Counted from the stretch's first letter, positions 1 through 9,466 are shown. The stretch: 64,000 nucleotides of DNA from an uncultured Lachnospiraceae bacterium (GCA_934343915.1 CAKRIL010000018.1:1-64000); one strand, 5' to 3'. Notes: generated by a model from the sequence alone, not told the origin. Translations and numbers: made by a program.

Positions 1-819
1 CTCTATCGAAGCTCTCGCCTCACCATTCTCAACTATTCCGAGATAGGCAATCCCGTCATCCGTATGTGCCATTCCGAATACCGGAGCAATGACCTCCTCC
101 GAATCCTTTATCGTATTGTACTTATCCACAAGCAGTGTCTGTACATTCGATTCATCGAAGCCCACATCACCGCCGTAAATCATCTTGGAAAATCCGCTCT
201 TGAATCTTCCTTCCTTATCATCAAGGTATATAAGTGCTCCGTTGCCGTCAGGAACAAGCATATAGCCCTCCTTGGAATCAAGGTAGGAATTTCCCATGTA
301 AGGATACAGGGATATTGTTCCGAGGAAGTACTTTTCCCCATCCTCCATGATGGATTCATCAGGAACCTTCACAAGGAGTCCTTCGTCGGTGAGCGAAACC
401 TCAAGCGTAAGTCCGAAGCTGTATGTCGTCCAGTACAGCTTCGCGGTGAAGCCGTTATCCGTATATGTAATCTGCTTGGTTACATTATCATTGATAAGGT
501 CTGCCTGCTTCGTGTCATCGCTTCCGCTTATCATTGTTATGACGACCGCTGACTTCATTGCACCAATCCATGTCGCGTTGTTCCTGCCGTCATCATACTC
601 TATCGCGGAGGTCATATATGCTCCGCTGTCTTTATCCTCAATCACGAGTGATAAATCATCCTCGTTGACATACAGCCTGTAATCCGAGTTCTCCGTCAGA
701 TATGTACATCCGTTGATGGTGTCTGCCGCATATACCTGCATGCCGTGACTATCGGCAAGGCTGACTGCACCGAATACAACCGTAAAAACAAGCAGTAAGG
801 AGATTATTCTTTTTGCCAT
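1..819 (-). CDS. DUF5696-type secreted/membrane protein, 3' part missing
   Basis: The reading frame is open from ATG at 819 to the left edge (273 codons, no stop), so the C-terminus lies outside the window. The N-terminus MAKRIISLLLVFTVVFGAVSLA is a hydrophobic export signal, and a likely cleavage region ends near MQVYAAD. The following part has features such as YLTENSDYRLYVNEDD and MLVPDGNGALIYLDD, which I associate from memory with DUF5696 proteins found beside sugar ABC transporters in Lachnospiraceae and Paenibacillus. It starts only four bases after the NHL/YIP1 gene, so it is very likely the last visible gene of the arabinoside-uptake operon. Its function is unknown; a role in binding or cleaving glycans outside the cell is inference from context. 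No strong ribosome site precedes the ATG, which suggests translational coupling. Confidence 0.7.
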   Translation of the reverse strand, partial: MAKRIISLLLVFTVVFGAVSLADSHGMQVYAADTINGCTYLTENSDYRLYVNEDDLSLVIEDKDSGAYMTSAIEYDDGRNNATWIGAMKSAVVITMISGSDDTKQADLINDNVTKQITYTDNGFTAKLYWTTYSFGLTLEVSLTDEGLLVKVPDESIMEDGEKYFLGTISLYPYMGNSYLDSKEGYMLVPDGNGALIYLDDKEGRFKSGFSKMIYGGDVGFDESNVQTLLVDKYNTIKDSEEVIAPVFGMAHTDDGIAYLGIVENGEARASIE

Positions 820-823
820 TCTT

Positions 824-2887
824 TTATGAGCCAATTCGATACACCACCTCTCCTCCGATTGACTGTATGAAGTCAATCACCTGTGACCATAACACGTAAA
901 TAATGAATATCAGGAGACATACAATAAGGATTGTGAATATCGTGAGGAATATAATCTTGAATGTCTCTTTTATCGTATAGTTGTTAATCTCTCTTATTGA
1001 TATGAATATAAGAACTATAATCCATACCACCATGCACAGGCTTCCGAATTCAACGAAGAAAATCTCGTTGTTCGTCACAATGTGTGACAGAAGGAAAATA
1101 ATCGGTGTGAGCACCACATAAGGTCCGAAGCTGTATATCAGCGAGCTGTATATATGCCTGAACTTTCCTTCTCCTTCATTGATTGTACACATCAGGTAAT
1201 TACAGCTTACGACAAGCACCAGTGCAGCAAGTATCATACCTATATCTGATACGATATCATAATTGCCATCCCTCACGGTCTTGGTGAGGAAGCCGCAGAA
1301 GTACTTATTGATTATGTAGAACAGTATCATTACAACAAGAAGAATGTTCGTGCTCGCTATTGATACCCTGTTCTCGAATCTTATTCCGTAGCAGCCGTCT
1401 ATCGGATGTCTCATGAAGGTAAATACATAATTGATTTCCTTTATAAGCTTCTTTTCACCGAGCTTTTTAAAGAATGCCTTCGGTGCCTTAAAGATTCCCT
1501 TCTTTTTGTCGAGTCTCTTTAATATCTGCCATACTGCGACCACTCCGATTATTATGAGCACCACAGCGGTGAGATTGTGCTTAAGCCATACGTTTCTGAT
1601 TTCCCAGAATGAATCCGAGTAATTTTCCGTATCCTTTGAAAGTCTTGCGTACTTTAATGCGCCTTCATAATCGCCTTCCTTGTACAGTGCCTTGCCCATC
1701 GCCATGTTCGCGTATGTAAAGAGATTGTTCATCTCAAGTACCTTGCCAAGCGGTTCCTTGCTCTCCTCGTAGCGTCCCTTTGAGAAGAGGTAGAGTGCTT
1801 CATGCAGATACATTGTGAACTCTGTCGGCTCATATACCTGAATCTGCGCCTTGTCTGAATCGAGGACGTAGAGCTTATCGTCACTTCCTACCTGAATGGC
1901 TTCAACCTTGGTTGAAAGTCCGATTCTCTGCTTTCCGTCATCGCTTCCTCCGAATATGAAGAGGAGGTCGCCCTCGTTGCTGTATTCGTAGATGAAGCCC
2001 GTCTGTGTCGCAACAAAAGTATTGTCATGGTTACCTACCGCAACCGCCGCCGGAACCTGCGGATACCAGCTTGTATCCATCATGTTGACACCCGCAATGT
2101 TAAGTCTCTTTACGGTGTCCGTACCCTCACCTCTCGTGATGGTGTAGATAATACCCTTCTCGTCGATTGCCATGTTATCAGGGGTCGCAGGTATGTTGGA
2201 CTGCATCTTCGCACGCTGTGCATCAGTGAGCACCGCTCTCCATATAATCGTCCACAGGTTGGCTCTCGTCGCGTTCGTTCCGAAGTAGCCGAGGAAGGTT
2301 CCTCCGTCAACCGGGCTTATCTCAACCATACCGTTAGTGTTGGACTCACATACCACATACATGATTCCCGAGCTGTTTACAACAATCTTAAGAGGAAGAA
2401 AGTCGAGTGTCTCACCATACATTGCCGCTGTCGGCTTCGTGTATGTGTTAATCAGCTCGCCATCCTTGTCAAATACAAATATGCTTCTCGCATCTCTGTC
2501 GGCAACATATGTCGTGTGGTCCTGCGTTACATAGATTCCTCTCGGTCCCTGCAATACCTCCTCACCGAAGGTCATCACTAGGTTATATTCCGAATCCGAT
2601 ACAACCACTCTCTTGTTGCCGCTGTCGAGAACATACATATAGCCATCCTCAAGCAGAGTGAAATCCGTAGGACCTACAAGTGCCTCATCCCCGACCTTGG
2701 TTATGGTCTTATAGGGAAGATATGCCGTCTGTGTCTCGGTAAGAGTGTCATAACCGTCCACAGTGTATGTCTTATACGGTGCATCCGCGTATGTATTCAG
2801 CGTAACCGACAACACTATCACGCATGCCAGAAGCAGAGGTGCGGCAAAAGCTATAATCTTTTTAATATACTTTCTATTCACGTTCAT
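824..2887 (-). CDS. NHL-repeat beta-propeller / YIP1-family membrane protein
   Basis: This 687-residue protein has an N-terminal membrane segment or uncleaved signal (about residues 10-35). A long extracytoplasmic region (about 50-355) follows with recurring blades such as GPTDFTLLEDGYMYVLDSGNKR and GPRGIYVTQDHTTYVADRD, typical of NHL/six-bladed propellers. Residues about 360-430 (LFSKGRYEESKEPLGKVLE, ALYKEGDYEGALKYA) look like two TPR hairpins. A membrane segment at about 440-465 leads to a C-terminal block with several hydrophobic helices resembling the YIP1 domain. Such proteins are recurrent partners of DUF5696 and large solute-binding proteins in carbohydrate operons. The propeller may scaffold the binding protein at the membrane, but that is inference. 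It lies 12 bases downstream of the permease gene. Confidence 0.75.
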   Translation of the reverse strand: MNVNRKYIKKIIAFAAPLLLACVIVLSVTLNTYADAPYKTYTVDGYDTLTETQTAYLPYKTITKVGDEALVGPTDFTLLEDGYMYVLDSGNKRVVVSDSEYNLVMTFGEEVLQGPRGIYVTQDHTTYVADRDARSIFVFDKDGELINTYTKPTAAMYGETLDFLPLKIVVNSSGIMYVVCESNTNGMVEISPVDGGTFLGYFGTNATRANLWTIIWRAVLTDAQRAKMQSNIPATPDNMAIDEKGIIYTITRGEGTDTVKRLNIAGVNMMDTSWYPQVPAAVAVGNHDNTFVATQTGFIYEYSNEGDLLFIFGGSDDGKQRIGLSTKVEAIQVGSDDKLYVLDSDKAQIQVYEPTEFTMYLHEALYLFSKGRYEESKEPLGKVLEMNNLFTYANMAMGKALYKEGDYEGALKYARLSKDTENYSDSFWEIRNVWLKHNLTAVVLIIIGVVAVWQILKRLDKKKGIFKAPKAFFKKLGEKKLIKEINYVFTFMRHPIDGCYGIRFENRVSIASTNILLVVMILFYIINKYFCGFLTKTVRDGNYDIVSDIGMILAALVLVVSCNYLMCTINEGEGKFRHIYSSLIYSFGPYVVLTPIIFLLSHIVTNNEIFFVEFGSLCMVVWIIVLIFISIREINNYTIKETFKIIFLTIFTILIVCLLIFIIYVLWSQVIDFIQSIGGEVVYRIGS

Positions 2888-2899
2888 ACCTCTCTTCGG

Positions 2900-3778
2900 T
2901 TACTTGATTCCTGAATGTGCCATAGTGTTCATAACATTATTTTGTAATATACAGAATAAAATGAGGTTCGGCAGGAACATAATGAGTGATGCCGCTGCCG
3001 CCATACCCTGTCCGGCAACGGTGTTCGTTGTCGTCGTGCTTGTGAGTGTGTTCATATAGAAGGCAAGCGTCTTAAGAGAATCATTATTGATATAATAATT
3101 GGAGGTCTCAAGGTTCGCCCACACCTGCTGGAATACAAGTATTGCAGCCGTTGCAATCGCCGGCTTGGTAAGCGGAATCACGATTTTTCTGTATATTGTC
3201 CATTCCGAGGCTCCGTCCATATATGCCGCTTCAATAAGCGAATCCGGAACCTGGTCAACGAACTGTTTTATAAGGAAGAGACCTACCGGAAGTGCAATAA
3301 GAGGAAGAATCTCTGCCCAATATGTATCAATCATGTGTAACTTATTTACAACCAGATATCTTGGTATCATAACCGCACAGGATACGAACATAAGCGCTAT
3401 CTGGTTAATGTTCATCATTGTCTTTGCTCCCCTGAACTTCATCTTGGACAATGCATATGCCGCCATTGTCGAGAAGAGAAGCGAGCCTGCAACTACCGCC
3501 GCTGTTATAAGTATGCTGTTGAACACATACTTGCTGAGCGGATTGCTTCCCGAACGTGAAGCCTTGATAAGCTTTGAAAAGTTATCAAGTGTAGGATGTG
3601 TCGTAATGAACTTAGGCGGGAATGCGAACAGCTCTTCCATCGGCTTAAATGCATGGAATATAATAAACACAATCGGCAATCCACAAAGCAAAACCATCGG
3701 CAGAACCAACAGGTATATTTTTATCTGACCCTTCTCGAACTTATCAGGGTTCATCTTGTGACCACTATAAGCTGCCAT
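2900..3778 (-). CDS. Carbohydrate ABC transporter permease (MalG/LplC type)
   Basis: This 292-residue inner-membrane permease belongs to the binding-protein-dependent sugar importer family (CUT1). Six hydrophobic segments can be followed. The cytoplasmic EAA loop is visible as EAAYMDGASEWTIYRKIVIP, the contact point for the ATPase. It pairs with the upstream permease (3796-4722) and the large binding protein (4736-7672). No ATP-binding subunit is encoded in the visible part, as in many Firmicutes CUT1 operons that share one MsmK-type ATPase encoded elsewhere. The start MAAYSGHKMN is preceded by an AGGGAGGAAAAG ribosome site. Substrate is inferred as an arabinose-containing oligosaccharide from the adjoining GH51 enzyme. 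Confidence 0.88.
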   Translation of the reverse strand: MAAYSGHKMNPDKFEKGQIKIYLLVLPMVLLCGLPIVFIIFHAFKPMEELFAFPPKFITTHPTLDNFSKLIKASRSGSNPLSKYVFNSILITAAVVAGSLLFSTMAAYALSKMKFRGAKTMMNINQIALMFVSCAVMIPRYLVVNKLHMIDTYWAEILPLIALPVGLFLIKQFVDQVPDSLIEAAYMDGASEWTIYRKIVIPLTKPAIATAAILVFQQVWANLETSNYYINNDSLKTLAFYMNTLTSTTTTNTVAGQGMAAAASLIMFLPNLILFCILQNNVMNTMAHSGIK

Positions 3779-3795
3779 AATCTTTTCCTCCCTTC

Positions 3796-4722
3796 CTAAT
3801 CACGTTCACCGAACAATCTGTTAGCCACAACCGAGAATATCTGTACTATGAGGAGAAGCACGACGGATACAGCCGCCGCGTAACCCATCTCATATCGTAT
3901 AAATCCGTAATCCTCTATGTGGTTGACTATAAGCTGCGCCGAATATCCCGGTGTAGGATTTCCCGCGAGCAGCGATGCAATCGTACCATTCTGGAAAGCT
4001 CCCACAATCTGCATTACCGCTGCAAAGAGCATCTGCGGCTTCATGCTTGGTATCGTGACGTAGAGCATTTCCTGAAATCTGTTCTTCACGCCGTCGATTG
4101 CAGCAGCCTCATAGAGTGCTTCGTCGACATTCAGAAGTCCCGCAAGTATTGACAAAAAGCCTACGCCCATGCTGCTCCACAAGCCTATGATAATTACAAT
4201 CGGCAGCAGATAGTTCGTATTGACAAGCCATATAATCGGCTCGTTGATAATTCCTATTTCCATGAGCCAGCTGTTAAGGTAGCCTGTCTGGTCTCCCGTG
4301 AACATTATCTTCCACAGCACAGCCATCGCAACACCTGTCGTCATGCTCGGCGAATACAGGATAAGTGCAAATATTGTTCTCGGCACCTTAGGCAGATTCG
4401 CGAGTCCGAAGGCAAGCAGAAATGCAAGCACATAACCGCCGACACCTACAATAAGTGCATACTTGACCGTGTTCGGAATGACATATTTCATGAACACATC
4501 ATCGCTGGTTATGAGATTGATGTAGTTCAGGAAGCCTACAAATTTCGGTTTCTGTATAGCATTGAAATTTGTGAAGGAAAGAATAACCGCCATAATTACG
4601 GGAGCAAGTATAAACACCGTGAATACCAATGCATACGGAAGAACGAATGCATATCCGGCTTTATTGCTTATCGACTTCTTTCCGATTTTTGATTTCTTTG
4701 CAATTTTGTTTTTATTAGCCAT
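3796..4722 (-). CDS. Sugar ABC transporter permease (MalF/UgpA type)
   Basis: This 308-residue permease starts at the ATG of MANKNKIAKK, which has an AAGGA ribosome site and lies just after the stop of the binding-protein gene. A longer in-frame opening upstream would overlap that gene and is not likely used. The N-terminus is Lys-rich and cytoplasmic, followed by six hydrophobic helices. The EAA loop reads YEAAAIDGVKNRFQEM. Together with the MalG-type partner it should form the transmembrane channel of a CUT1 importer. The position between binding protein and second permease is the canonical order for these operons. Substrate is inferred to be an arabinoside. Confidence 0.88.
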   Translation of the reverse strand: MANKNKIAKKSKIGKKSISNKAGYAFVLPYALVFTVFILAPVIMAVILSFTNFNAIQKPKFVGFLNYINLITSDDVFMKYVIPNTVKYALIVGVGGYVLAFLLAFGLANLPKVPRTIFALILYSPSMTTGVAMAVLWKIMFTGDQTGYLNSWLMEIGIINEPIIWLVNTNYLLPIVIIIGLWSSMGVGFLSILAGLLNVDEALYEAAAIDGVKNRFQEMLYVTIPSMKPQMLFAAVMQIVGAFQNGTIASLLAGNPTPGYSAQLIVNHIEDYGFIRYEMGYAAAVSVVLLLIVQIFSVVANRLFGERD

Positions 4723-4735
4723 ACTCTTATTATCC

Positions 4736-7672
4736 TTATTCTCTGTTAAGAATCTCCCGCACCTTCTCAACCGAAGGTACAACATATTCTTTCAACACGT
4801 TTCCGTCGGAATCAATGTAGCCGAACTCCTCAAGCTTTCTTTCTGTCTCTCTTAAAACCGTCTTAGCCACTTCATCGATTCTTGAACGAACCGAATCACC
4901 GTTGACAACTACATCATTGAATGCATTGCTTAACTCTCGCTCCATCATGTAGCTTCCGAGAAGTCTCGGTGTCTCTAAGATGTACTGAGCCTGTTCAAGG
5001 ATTGTGTCCTTATCCGATGTAGGATACGGAAGCATCGCAAACGCCTCAAGGTTGGCTGTCGGCCATATGTATTCATCTCCGTAAAGAATCTGGAGCCTCT
5101 GTCCGAACTCAGCCTGAATGTCGGCCCTTGACCACCACTCCATGAACTGCCATGCTTTTTCCTCTCTCTCATCATCCGAGGAGAACATAACCGTACTCTC
5201 CGCACCTCCGGACATATACCTCTTGATTTCTCCGGTCTCCTCATCCTCAACTCCCGGTACAAGTGCTATGCTCCATGAATTGGCAATCTCAGGAGCTGCA
5301 TTGAGTATCAGGTTGTAGGAATTGAAGTCCGCTATTCCGATAGGCATATCACCGTTTCTGAAATGCTGATAGAAGTTAGGCACATCTACCGGAAGATTGT
5401 ACAGTGTGAATAATTCCGTGAGCTGTGTGAAGCCCTCAACCGTCGCCTCGCTGTCAACCAGAATGTCAAGTGCCGTATCTCCGTAGAGTGCTCCATCATT
5501 CTGATAGATTATAGGCGTTGTTCCGTGAAAGTTTCTCATTACGAGCATTGCCGCGGTCGGATAATATACATTGAGACCTCTCATCTGTAAATCCGGCAGC
5601 ATTGCTATAAGCTCCTCCATGGTATCCGGTACGCTTAAGCCCAGCTTGCTTAAAATATCGCTTCTGTAAAACATTACATAGAAGTTCATTGTCTCAGGAA
5701 GTGAATACAGTCCATCTCCGACAACCGAAGGAACCAAAAGTCCCTCACTGTATCTTCCGAACACTTCCTTATAGTTATCAAACTTCGACAAATCAACTAA
5801 AGAACCTCTTATCGCAAGGTCGAACGGTATCGAATAGTTGATTCCCGTTGCAATATCAGGTGTATCACCCGATGCATTGGAAAGAATAAGCTTCTGCGCA
5901 TCGGTCATGATGGATAAGTCAACCTCTATTCCTGTCTCCGGCGTGAACTTCTCATCAATCATCTTCTGCATGATTTCCACATAGGTTCTTGGTCTGTTGA
6001 CCCATACCTGAATGTGTGATGCATCAGTGTTGCTCGCCGAATACGACTGACCCATGAAGGAATATCCGAATCTCTTCAATGAGGTTCCTATCGACTGAAA
6101 TACGTTCTGTCCCTTCGGAAGCTTCGCTCCGTCCTGATATATGTATATTCTGTCGATTGACAGGTCGTTGTCGTTAATCAGGTCAACGAAGTTCGCAATC
6201 TGTGTGTTGATTGAATTGACGCTCGTTGAAAGCTCATCAACCCTGTATACCAGCTCATTAGGATCATCAGCGAGGCTCTTAAGCTGATTGGCTGCAATAA
6301 GCAGATATGAGAATGCAGCTACCTTCTCAGGGCTCTTTGCATTTACATAAGGCTCAGCCTGCTCTGCAAGGCTGTACAGCTCATCAACCCATCCGAGAAG
6401 TCTTTCCTGAAGATCAGGAATGTATCTTGTGAGCTTAAGGTCTCTGTACTTATCCTTATTGGTACCTGCAACCTTGGTAACCTCAAGTGACAGATCGCTG
6501 ATTCCGCTCATTATCTCATCCACCGCTTCAAGTGCATATCTTAAATTGTCGGCACTGATTGTAAGTGATATCGTGTGGTCGCCCTCTTCAAGATATACGC
6601 TTAACTTGTTCTTATCATCATCCTGAAGCGTCGCTGTCTTGAACTTGTTGGCTGCCTTCACCTGATATGACTTAAATGCCTGATTAGGTATCTCTCCGTC
6701 AATTCTCCAGTCAACGAATACCGGAAAATCATTTTTCTCAGACTGGCGGTAATTCATGCCTATGTAATAGTATCCCTCTTTATCGACATGGAACTTATAG
6801 CTTACCGTCTGTCCCGCCTCATTAAATGAATCTTCATCTATGATGTTGAGCATCGTTGTCGTAGCCGACAGTGGTGAAAGGCTTGAACCGTACTCGCCTA
6901 TCGCATGAATTGATGAATCATTTCTCTGATAGAAGTCCTCTGCCTCAATAACTATAAGCTCACTGCCCTCAGCCTTCTGTGAACCGGTGTATTCCGGAAC
7001 CGTCACCGGAGCCGAGAGAGTTATGTTGCCGAGAAGAAGCGTTCCCTCCTGAATGTTTAATTCAAGCTCATGAACACCTGCCGTAAGCTCAACGAGCAGC
7101 GGGTCTGAGTATCTGTAGCTTGCATCCATGACCTCCTTGTGTTCCCACTGTATAAGCTTATCCGGTAGAGATACTATCTCATTGCCGTATCTGTCCACAT
7201 CCACTCCGTCAGACACCCATGTTGTCTCGAATCTCATGCTTCGTGCCTCATAGAACGGATACTGTCCGTCAATCTTCATTCCCATCTCAACAGGAAGAAT
7301 GGATTCATCATACGACAGGTAATCATAGCTCATCACATATCTTCCCGACACCGGAACATCAATCGTAAGCTTTACACTGTCCCCCGCCTTTACCGCGAGT
7401 ACCTCATTGGTGTACTCATAATTATCCTTCGTAAGAAAAGCTCTGTCCGCTCTGTCAACGGCATCGCTTATCTTATAGATAATCTCATCTCCTGAATAGA
7501 CTGCCTCGGTATAACCGCTGCTTACATTGGTATAATTCGTTGTAAGTCTGTTATTCTCCGTATCCGACTGCTCAGCCGCATATACCGTTGTCCCGCCCGT
7601 GAAGGAGCCGCAGACGAGCATTGCAGCAGTCAATGCAAGTGATGTGATTCTCTTAATACATTTTCGAACCAT
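4736..7672 (-). CDS. Large extracellular solute-binding protein with carbohydrate-binding-like N-terminal domains
   Basis: The protein has 978 residues, about twice the usual size of CUT1 binding proteins. Residues 1-33 form an export signal ending at VYAAE; a cysteine at position 21 lacks a good lipobox, so lipidation is doubtful. Two beta-sandwich-like regions follow (about 45-220 and 235-395), the second opening with IVIEAEDF, as in CBM6/35-like modules. A helical linker (about 395-520) leads to the binding-protein fold proper (about 550-950), with MKKFTPETGIEVDLS-type strand order and motifs such as SLPETMNFYVMFYRSDIL and KAWQFMEWW. It probably captures arabinan or arabinoxylan oligosaccharides and hands them to the adjacent permeases. 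The ATG at 7672 follows a TAGGAG site. The substrate is inferred from the neighbouring GH51 gene. Confidence 0.82.
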   Translation of the reverse strand: MVRKCIKRITSLALTAAMLVCGSFTGGTTVYAAEQSDTENNRLTTNYTNVSSGYTEAVYSGDEIIYKISDAVDRADRAFLTKDNYEYTNEVLAVKAGDSVKLTIDVPVSGRYVMSYDYLSYDESILPVEMGMKIDGQYPFYEARSMRFETTWVSDGVDVDRYGNEIVSLPDKLIQWEHKEVMDASYRYSDPLLVELTAGVHELELNIQEGTLLLGNITLSAPVTVPEYTGSQKAEGSELIVIEAEDFYQRNDSSIHAIGEYGSSLSPLSATTTMLNIIDEDSFNEAGQTVSYKFHVDKEGYYYIGMNYRQSEKNDFPVFVDWRIDGEIPNQAFKSYQVKAANKFKTATLQDDDKNKLSVYLEEGDHTISLTISADNLRYALEAVDEIMSGISDLSLEVTKVAGTNKDKYRDLKLTRYIPDLQERLLGWVDELYSLAEQAEPYVNAKSPEKVAAFSYLLIAANQLKSLADDPNELVYRVDELSTSVNSINTQIANFVDLINDNDLSIDRIYIYQDGAKLPKGQNVFQSIGTSLKRFGYSFMGQSYSASNTDASHIQVWVNRPRTYVEIMQKMIDEKFTPETGIEVDLSIMTDAQKLILSNASGDTPDIATGINYSIPFDLAIRGSLVDLSKFDNYKEVFGRYSEGLLVPSVVGDGLYSLPETMNFYVMFYRSDILSKLGLSVPDTMEELIAMLPDLQMRGLNVYYPTAAMLVMRNFHGTTPIIYQNDGALYGDTALDILVDSEATVEGFTQLTELFTLYNLPVDVPNFYQHFRNGDMPIGIADFNSYNLILNAAPEIANSWSIALVPGVEDEETGEIKRYMSGGAESTVMFSSDDEREEKAWQFMEWWSRADIQAEFGQRLQILYGDEYIWPTANLEAFAMLPYPTSDKDTILEQAQYILETPRLLGSYMMERELSNAFNDVVVNGDSVRSRIDEVAKTVLRETERKLEEFGYIDSDGNVLKEYVVPSVEKVREILNRE

Positions 7673-7688
7673 ACGAACACTCCTAAGC

Positions 7689-9194
7689 TTATCTGATGTT
7701 CAATTCCAGATGAAGTACACTGCTTGCCGGAATTGAAAACTTAATTCTATTGCCGTTTACCTCTATATCGTTGAACTCTCTTACCGTAACCTCCTCAGGC
7801 TTGTCAAATGTGTTGTGAAGATGAATCTCACCGCCTACTATCTCACCGCTTGCAGATGCAATCTCAGTATCGGCAACACAGCCGTCTATCTCGTAATCTC
7901 TGTCTATGGAGAGGTTGGTCATCGTAATATGTATCTTTCCGTCCTTGCCGAGTGATACGGACTCTGTGAGGTTAGGAACCATGTTCTCATCCTCAAGTCC
8001 TATCTGCTCTGTCTCAAGGAAGCTGTCAAGCAGCTCTGCATCCTGATGATGCTTATACATATAAAATACATGGTATGTAGGTGTCTTAATCATCTTCTCG
8101 CCCTCGGTGAGGAGAACTGCCTGAAGTACATTCACCATCTGTGCTATGTTAGCCATCTTCACTCTGTCGCAGTGCTTGTTGAAGATGTTCAGATTGATTC
8201 CGGCTACAAGTGCATCTCTTACCGTATTCTGCTGATATAAGAAGCCCGGATTCGTTCCCGGCTCACAGTCGAACCATGTGCCCCACTCATCAACAATCAT
8301 GCCTACCTTGTGCTGCTTATCATACTTATCCATGATAGCTTCATGCTTCTTAATGAGCTCTTCCATGTAAAGAGTCTTCTTTAAGGTCTGATACCACATC
8401 TTATCATCGAAGTCGGTTGCACTTCCCTTGTGGTCCCATCCGCCCGGATGTGTGTAGTAGTGAAGTGAAATGCCGTCCATGAAACCGTGAACGAATTCAG
8501 GAGCCTTAAAGCATGTGCTCATCACTCCGTCAGTCCAGTTGTAATCATCCACGTTGGCTCCGCAGGCTACCTTGAATATTGGCTTATCAGGATGATAGTT
8601 TCTTACATAGGTCTGATATCTTCTGTACAGATTTCCGTAATACTCAGGAGTCATGTTTCCGCCGCAGCCCCAGTTCTCATTGCCTACTCCGAAGTAATCA
8701 ACTCTCCAAGGCTCCTCATGACCATTCTCTTTTCTTAAATTGCTCATAGGTGATACACCCTCGAAGGTCATGTACTCTACCCACTCGCTCATCTCCTGTA
8801 CGGTTCCGCTTCCGACATTGCCGTTGACATAGGTTTTGCAGCCGAGCTGTCTGCACAGCTCCATGAACTCATGTGTTCCGAAGCTGTTGTCCTCGACTAC
8901 GCCGCCCCAGTGCGTGTTAATCATCTTCTTTCTTCCATCGGCAGGACCGACACCATCCTTCCAGTGGTACTCATCCGCGAAGCATCCGCCCGGCCATCTG
9001 AGTACGGGAATCTGCATATCCTTAAGAGCTTCTACCACGTCCGTTCTCATTCCGTTCACATTCGGGATACTTGAATCCTTCCCTACAAAAATGCCCTCAT
9101 AAATGCATCTTCCGAGATGCTCCGAAAAATGACCCTGAATCTCAGGGTTGATGTGACCCTTCTTGTGGTTAGGGTTTATGTACAACTTGCTCAT
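7689..9194 (-). CDS. abfA: GH51 alpha-L-arabinofuranosidase
   Basis: This 501-residue enzyme removes terminal alpha-L-arabinofuranosyl groups from arabinan, arabinoxylan or their oligosaccharides. The family signature is clear: PEIQGHFSEHLGRCIYEGI at the start of the barrel, VLRWPGGCFADEYHW near residue 65, the acid/base glutamate Glu173 in GVGNENWGCGG, and the nucleophile Glu303 in VDEWGTWFDC. A C-terminal beta domain ends with SSVLHLEL. There is no signal peptide, so it acts inside the cell on imported oligosaccharides. It is the first gene of the minus-strand operon, with an AAAGGAGG ribosome site and a promoter candidate at 9338-9366. Neighbouring importer genes support uptake followed by intracellular hydrolysis. 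Confidence 0.95.
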   Translation of the reverse strand: MSKLYINPNHKKGHINPEIQGHFSEHLGRCIYEGIFVGKDSSIPNVNGMRTDVVEALKDMQIPVLRWPGGCFADEYHWKDGVGPADGRKKMINTHWGGVVEDNSFGTHEFMELCRQLGCKTYVNGNVGSGTVQEMSEWVEYMTFEGVSPMSNLRKENGHEEPWRVDYFGVGNENWGCGGNMTPEYYGNLYRRYQTYVRNYHPDKPIFKVACGANVDDYNWTDGVMSTCFKAPEFVHGFMDGISLHYYTHPGGWDHKGSATDFDDKMWYQTLKKTLYMEELIKKHEAIMDKYDKQHKVGMIVDEWGTWFDCEPGTNPGFLYQQNTVRDALVAGINLNIFNKHCDRVKMANIAQMVNVLQAVLLTEGEKMIKTPTYHVFYMYKHHQDAELLDSFLETEQIGLEDENMVPNLTESVSLGKDGKIHITMTNLSIDRDYEIDGCVADTEIASASGEIVGGEIHLHNTFDKPEEVTVREFNDIEVNGNRIKFSIPASSVLHLELNIR

Positions 9195-9268
9195 TTTTCG
9201 CCCTCCTTTTAGAATTTTTTTGTTATTTTTATATAAATTTTATTTTTCAGTAAAACAGAATAGATATT

Positions 9269-9278
9269 AAAACGTTTT
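9269..9278. promoter_or_regulatory. AAAACGTTTT palindrome in arabinofuranosidase leader (catabolite-type site?)
   Basis: A perfect 10 bp palindrome with central CG lies in the transcribed leader of the GH51 operon, about 60 bases past the proposed -10 box. LacI/CcpA-family operators centre on CG, so this could be a roadblock-type catabolite control site. The match is short and unproven. Confidence 0.35.
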
Positions 9279-9337
9279 CGTAAGTTATGTTTCACTTTCT
9301 GCTTAACCTATTCTATTTTCAGTGAAATGTTAATATA

Positions 9338-9366
9338 AACATAGCTCTTTTTAATCTATAATTCAA
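9338..9366 (-). promoter_or_regulatory. Sigma-A promoter candidate for the arabinoside operon
   Basis: On the minus strand TTGAAT (9366-9361) and TATGTT (9343-9338) are separated by 17 bases. This is the best -35/-10 pair in the 335-base gap before the GH51 gene. It would give a leader of about 135 bases. Confidence 0.5.
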
Positions 9367-9395
9367 TACTTAATTAATTAACCGAGTAGAGAAAG

Positions 9396-9447
9396 AATTA
9401 GTCATTTTTTGTGCAATTTGCACAAAAGAATTTCCTATTGACTAATT
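9396..9447. promoter_or_regulatory. Divergent operator candidate: nested inverted repeats
   Basis: Between the divergent GH51 operon and its regulator there is a perfect palindrome at 9407-9427: arms TTTTGTGCAA and TTGCACAAAA around one central base. It is enclosed by a second perfect 9 bp inverted repeat, AATTAGTCA (9396-9404) and TGACTAATT (9439-9447). The outer right arm overlaps the -35 box of the regulator promoter, and the inner palindrome lies 10 bases upstream of that box and 41 bases upstream of the operon -35. This is the natural place for binding of the 9530-10459 regulator. Binding itself is inference. Confidence 0.55.
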
Positions 9448-9466
9448 TATTTAAACATTTTATACT
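9438..9466 (+). promoter_or_regulatory. Sigma-A promoter candidate for the ArsR-type regulator
   Basis: TTGACT (9438-9443) and TATACT (9461-9466) are spaced by 17 bases, close to consensus. Its -35 overlaps one arm of the inverted repeat, which would suit autoregulation. Confidence 0.6.

Noticed and set aside
64..682. Plus-strand frames opposite the DUF5696 gene
   Set aside because: They are shadows of the signal-bearing minus-strand frame; no ribosome sites and no recognisable product.
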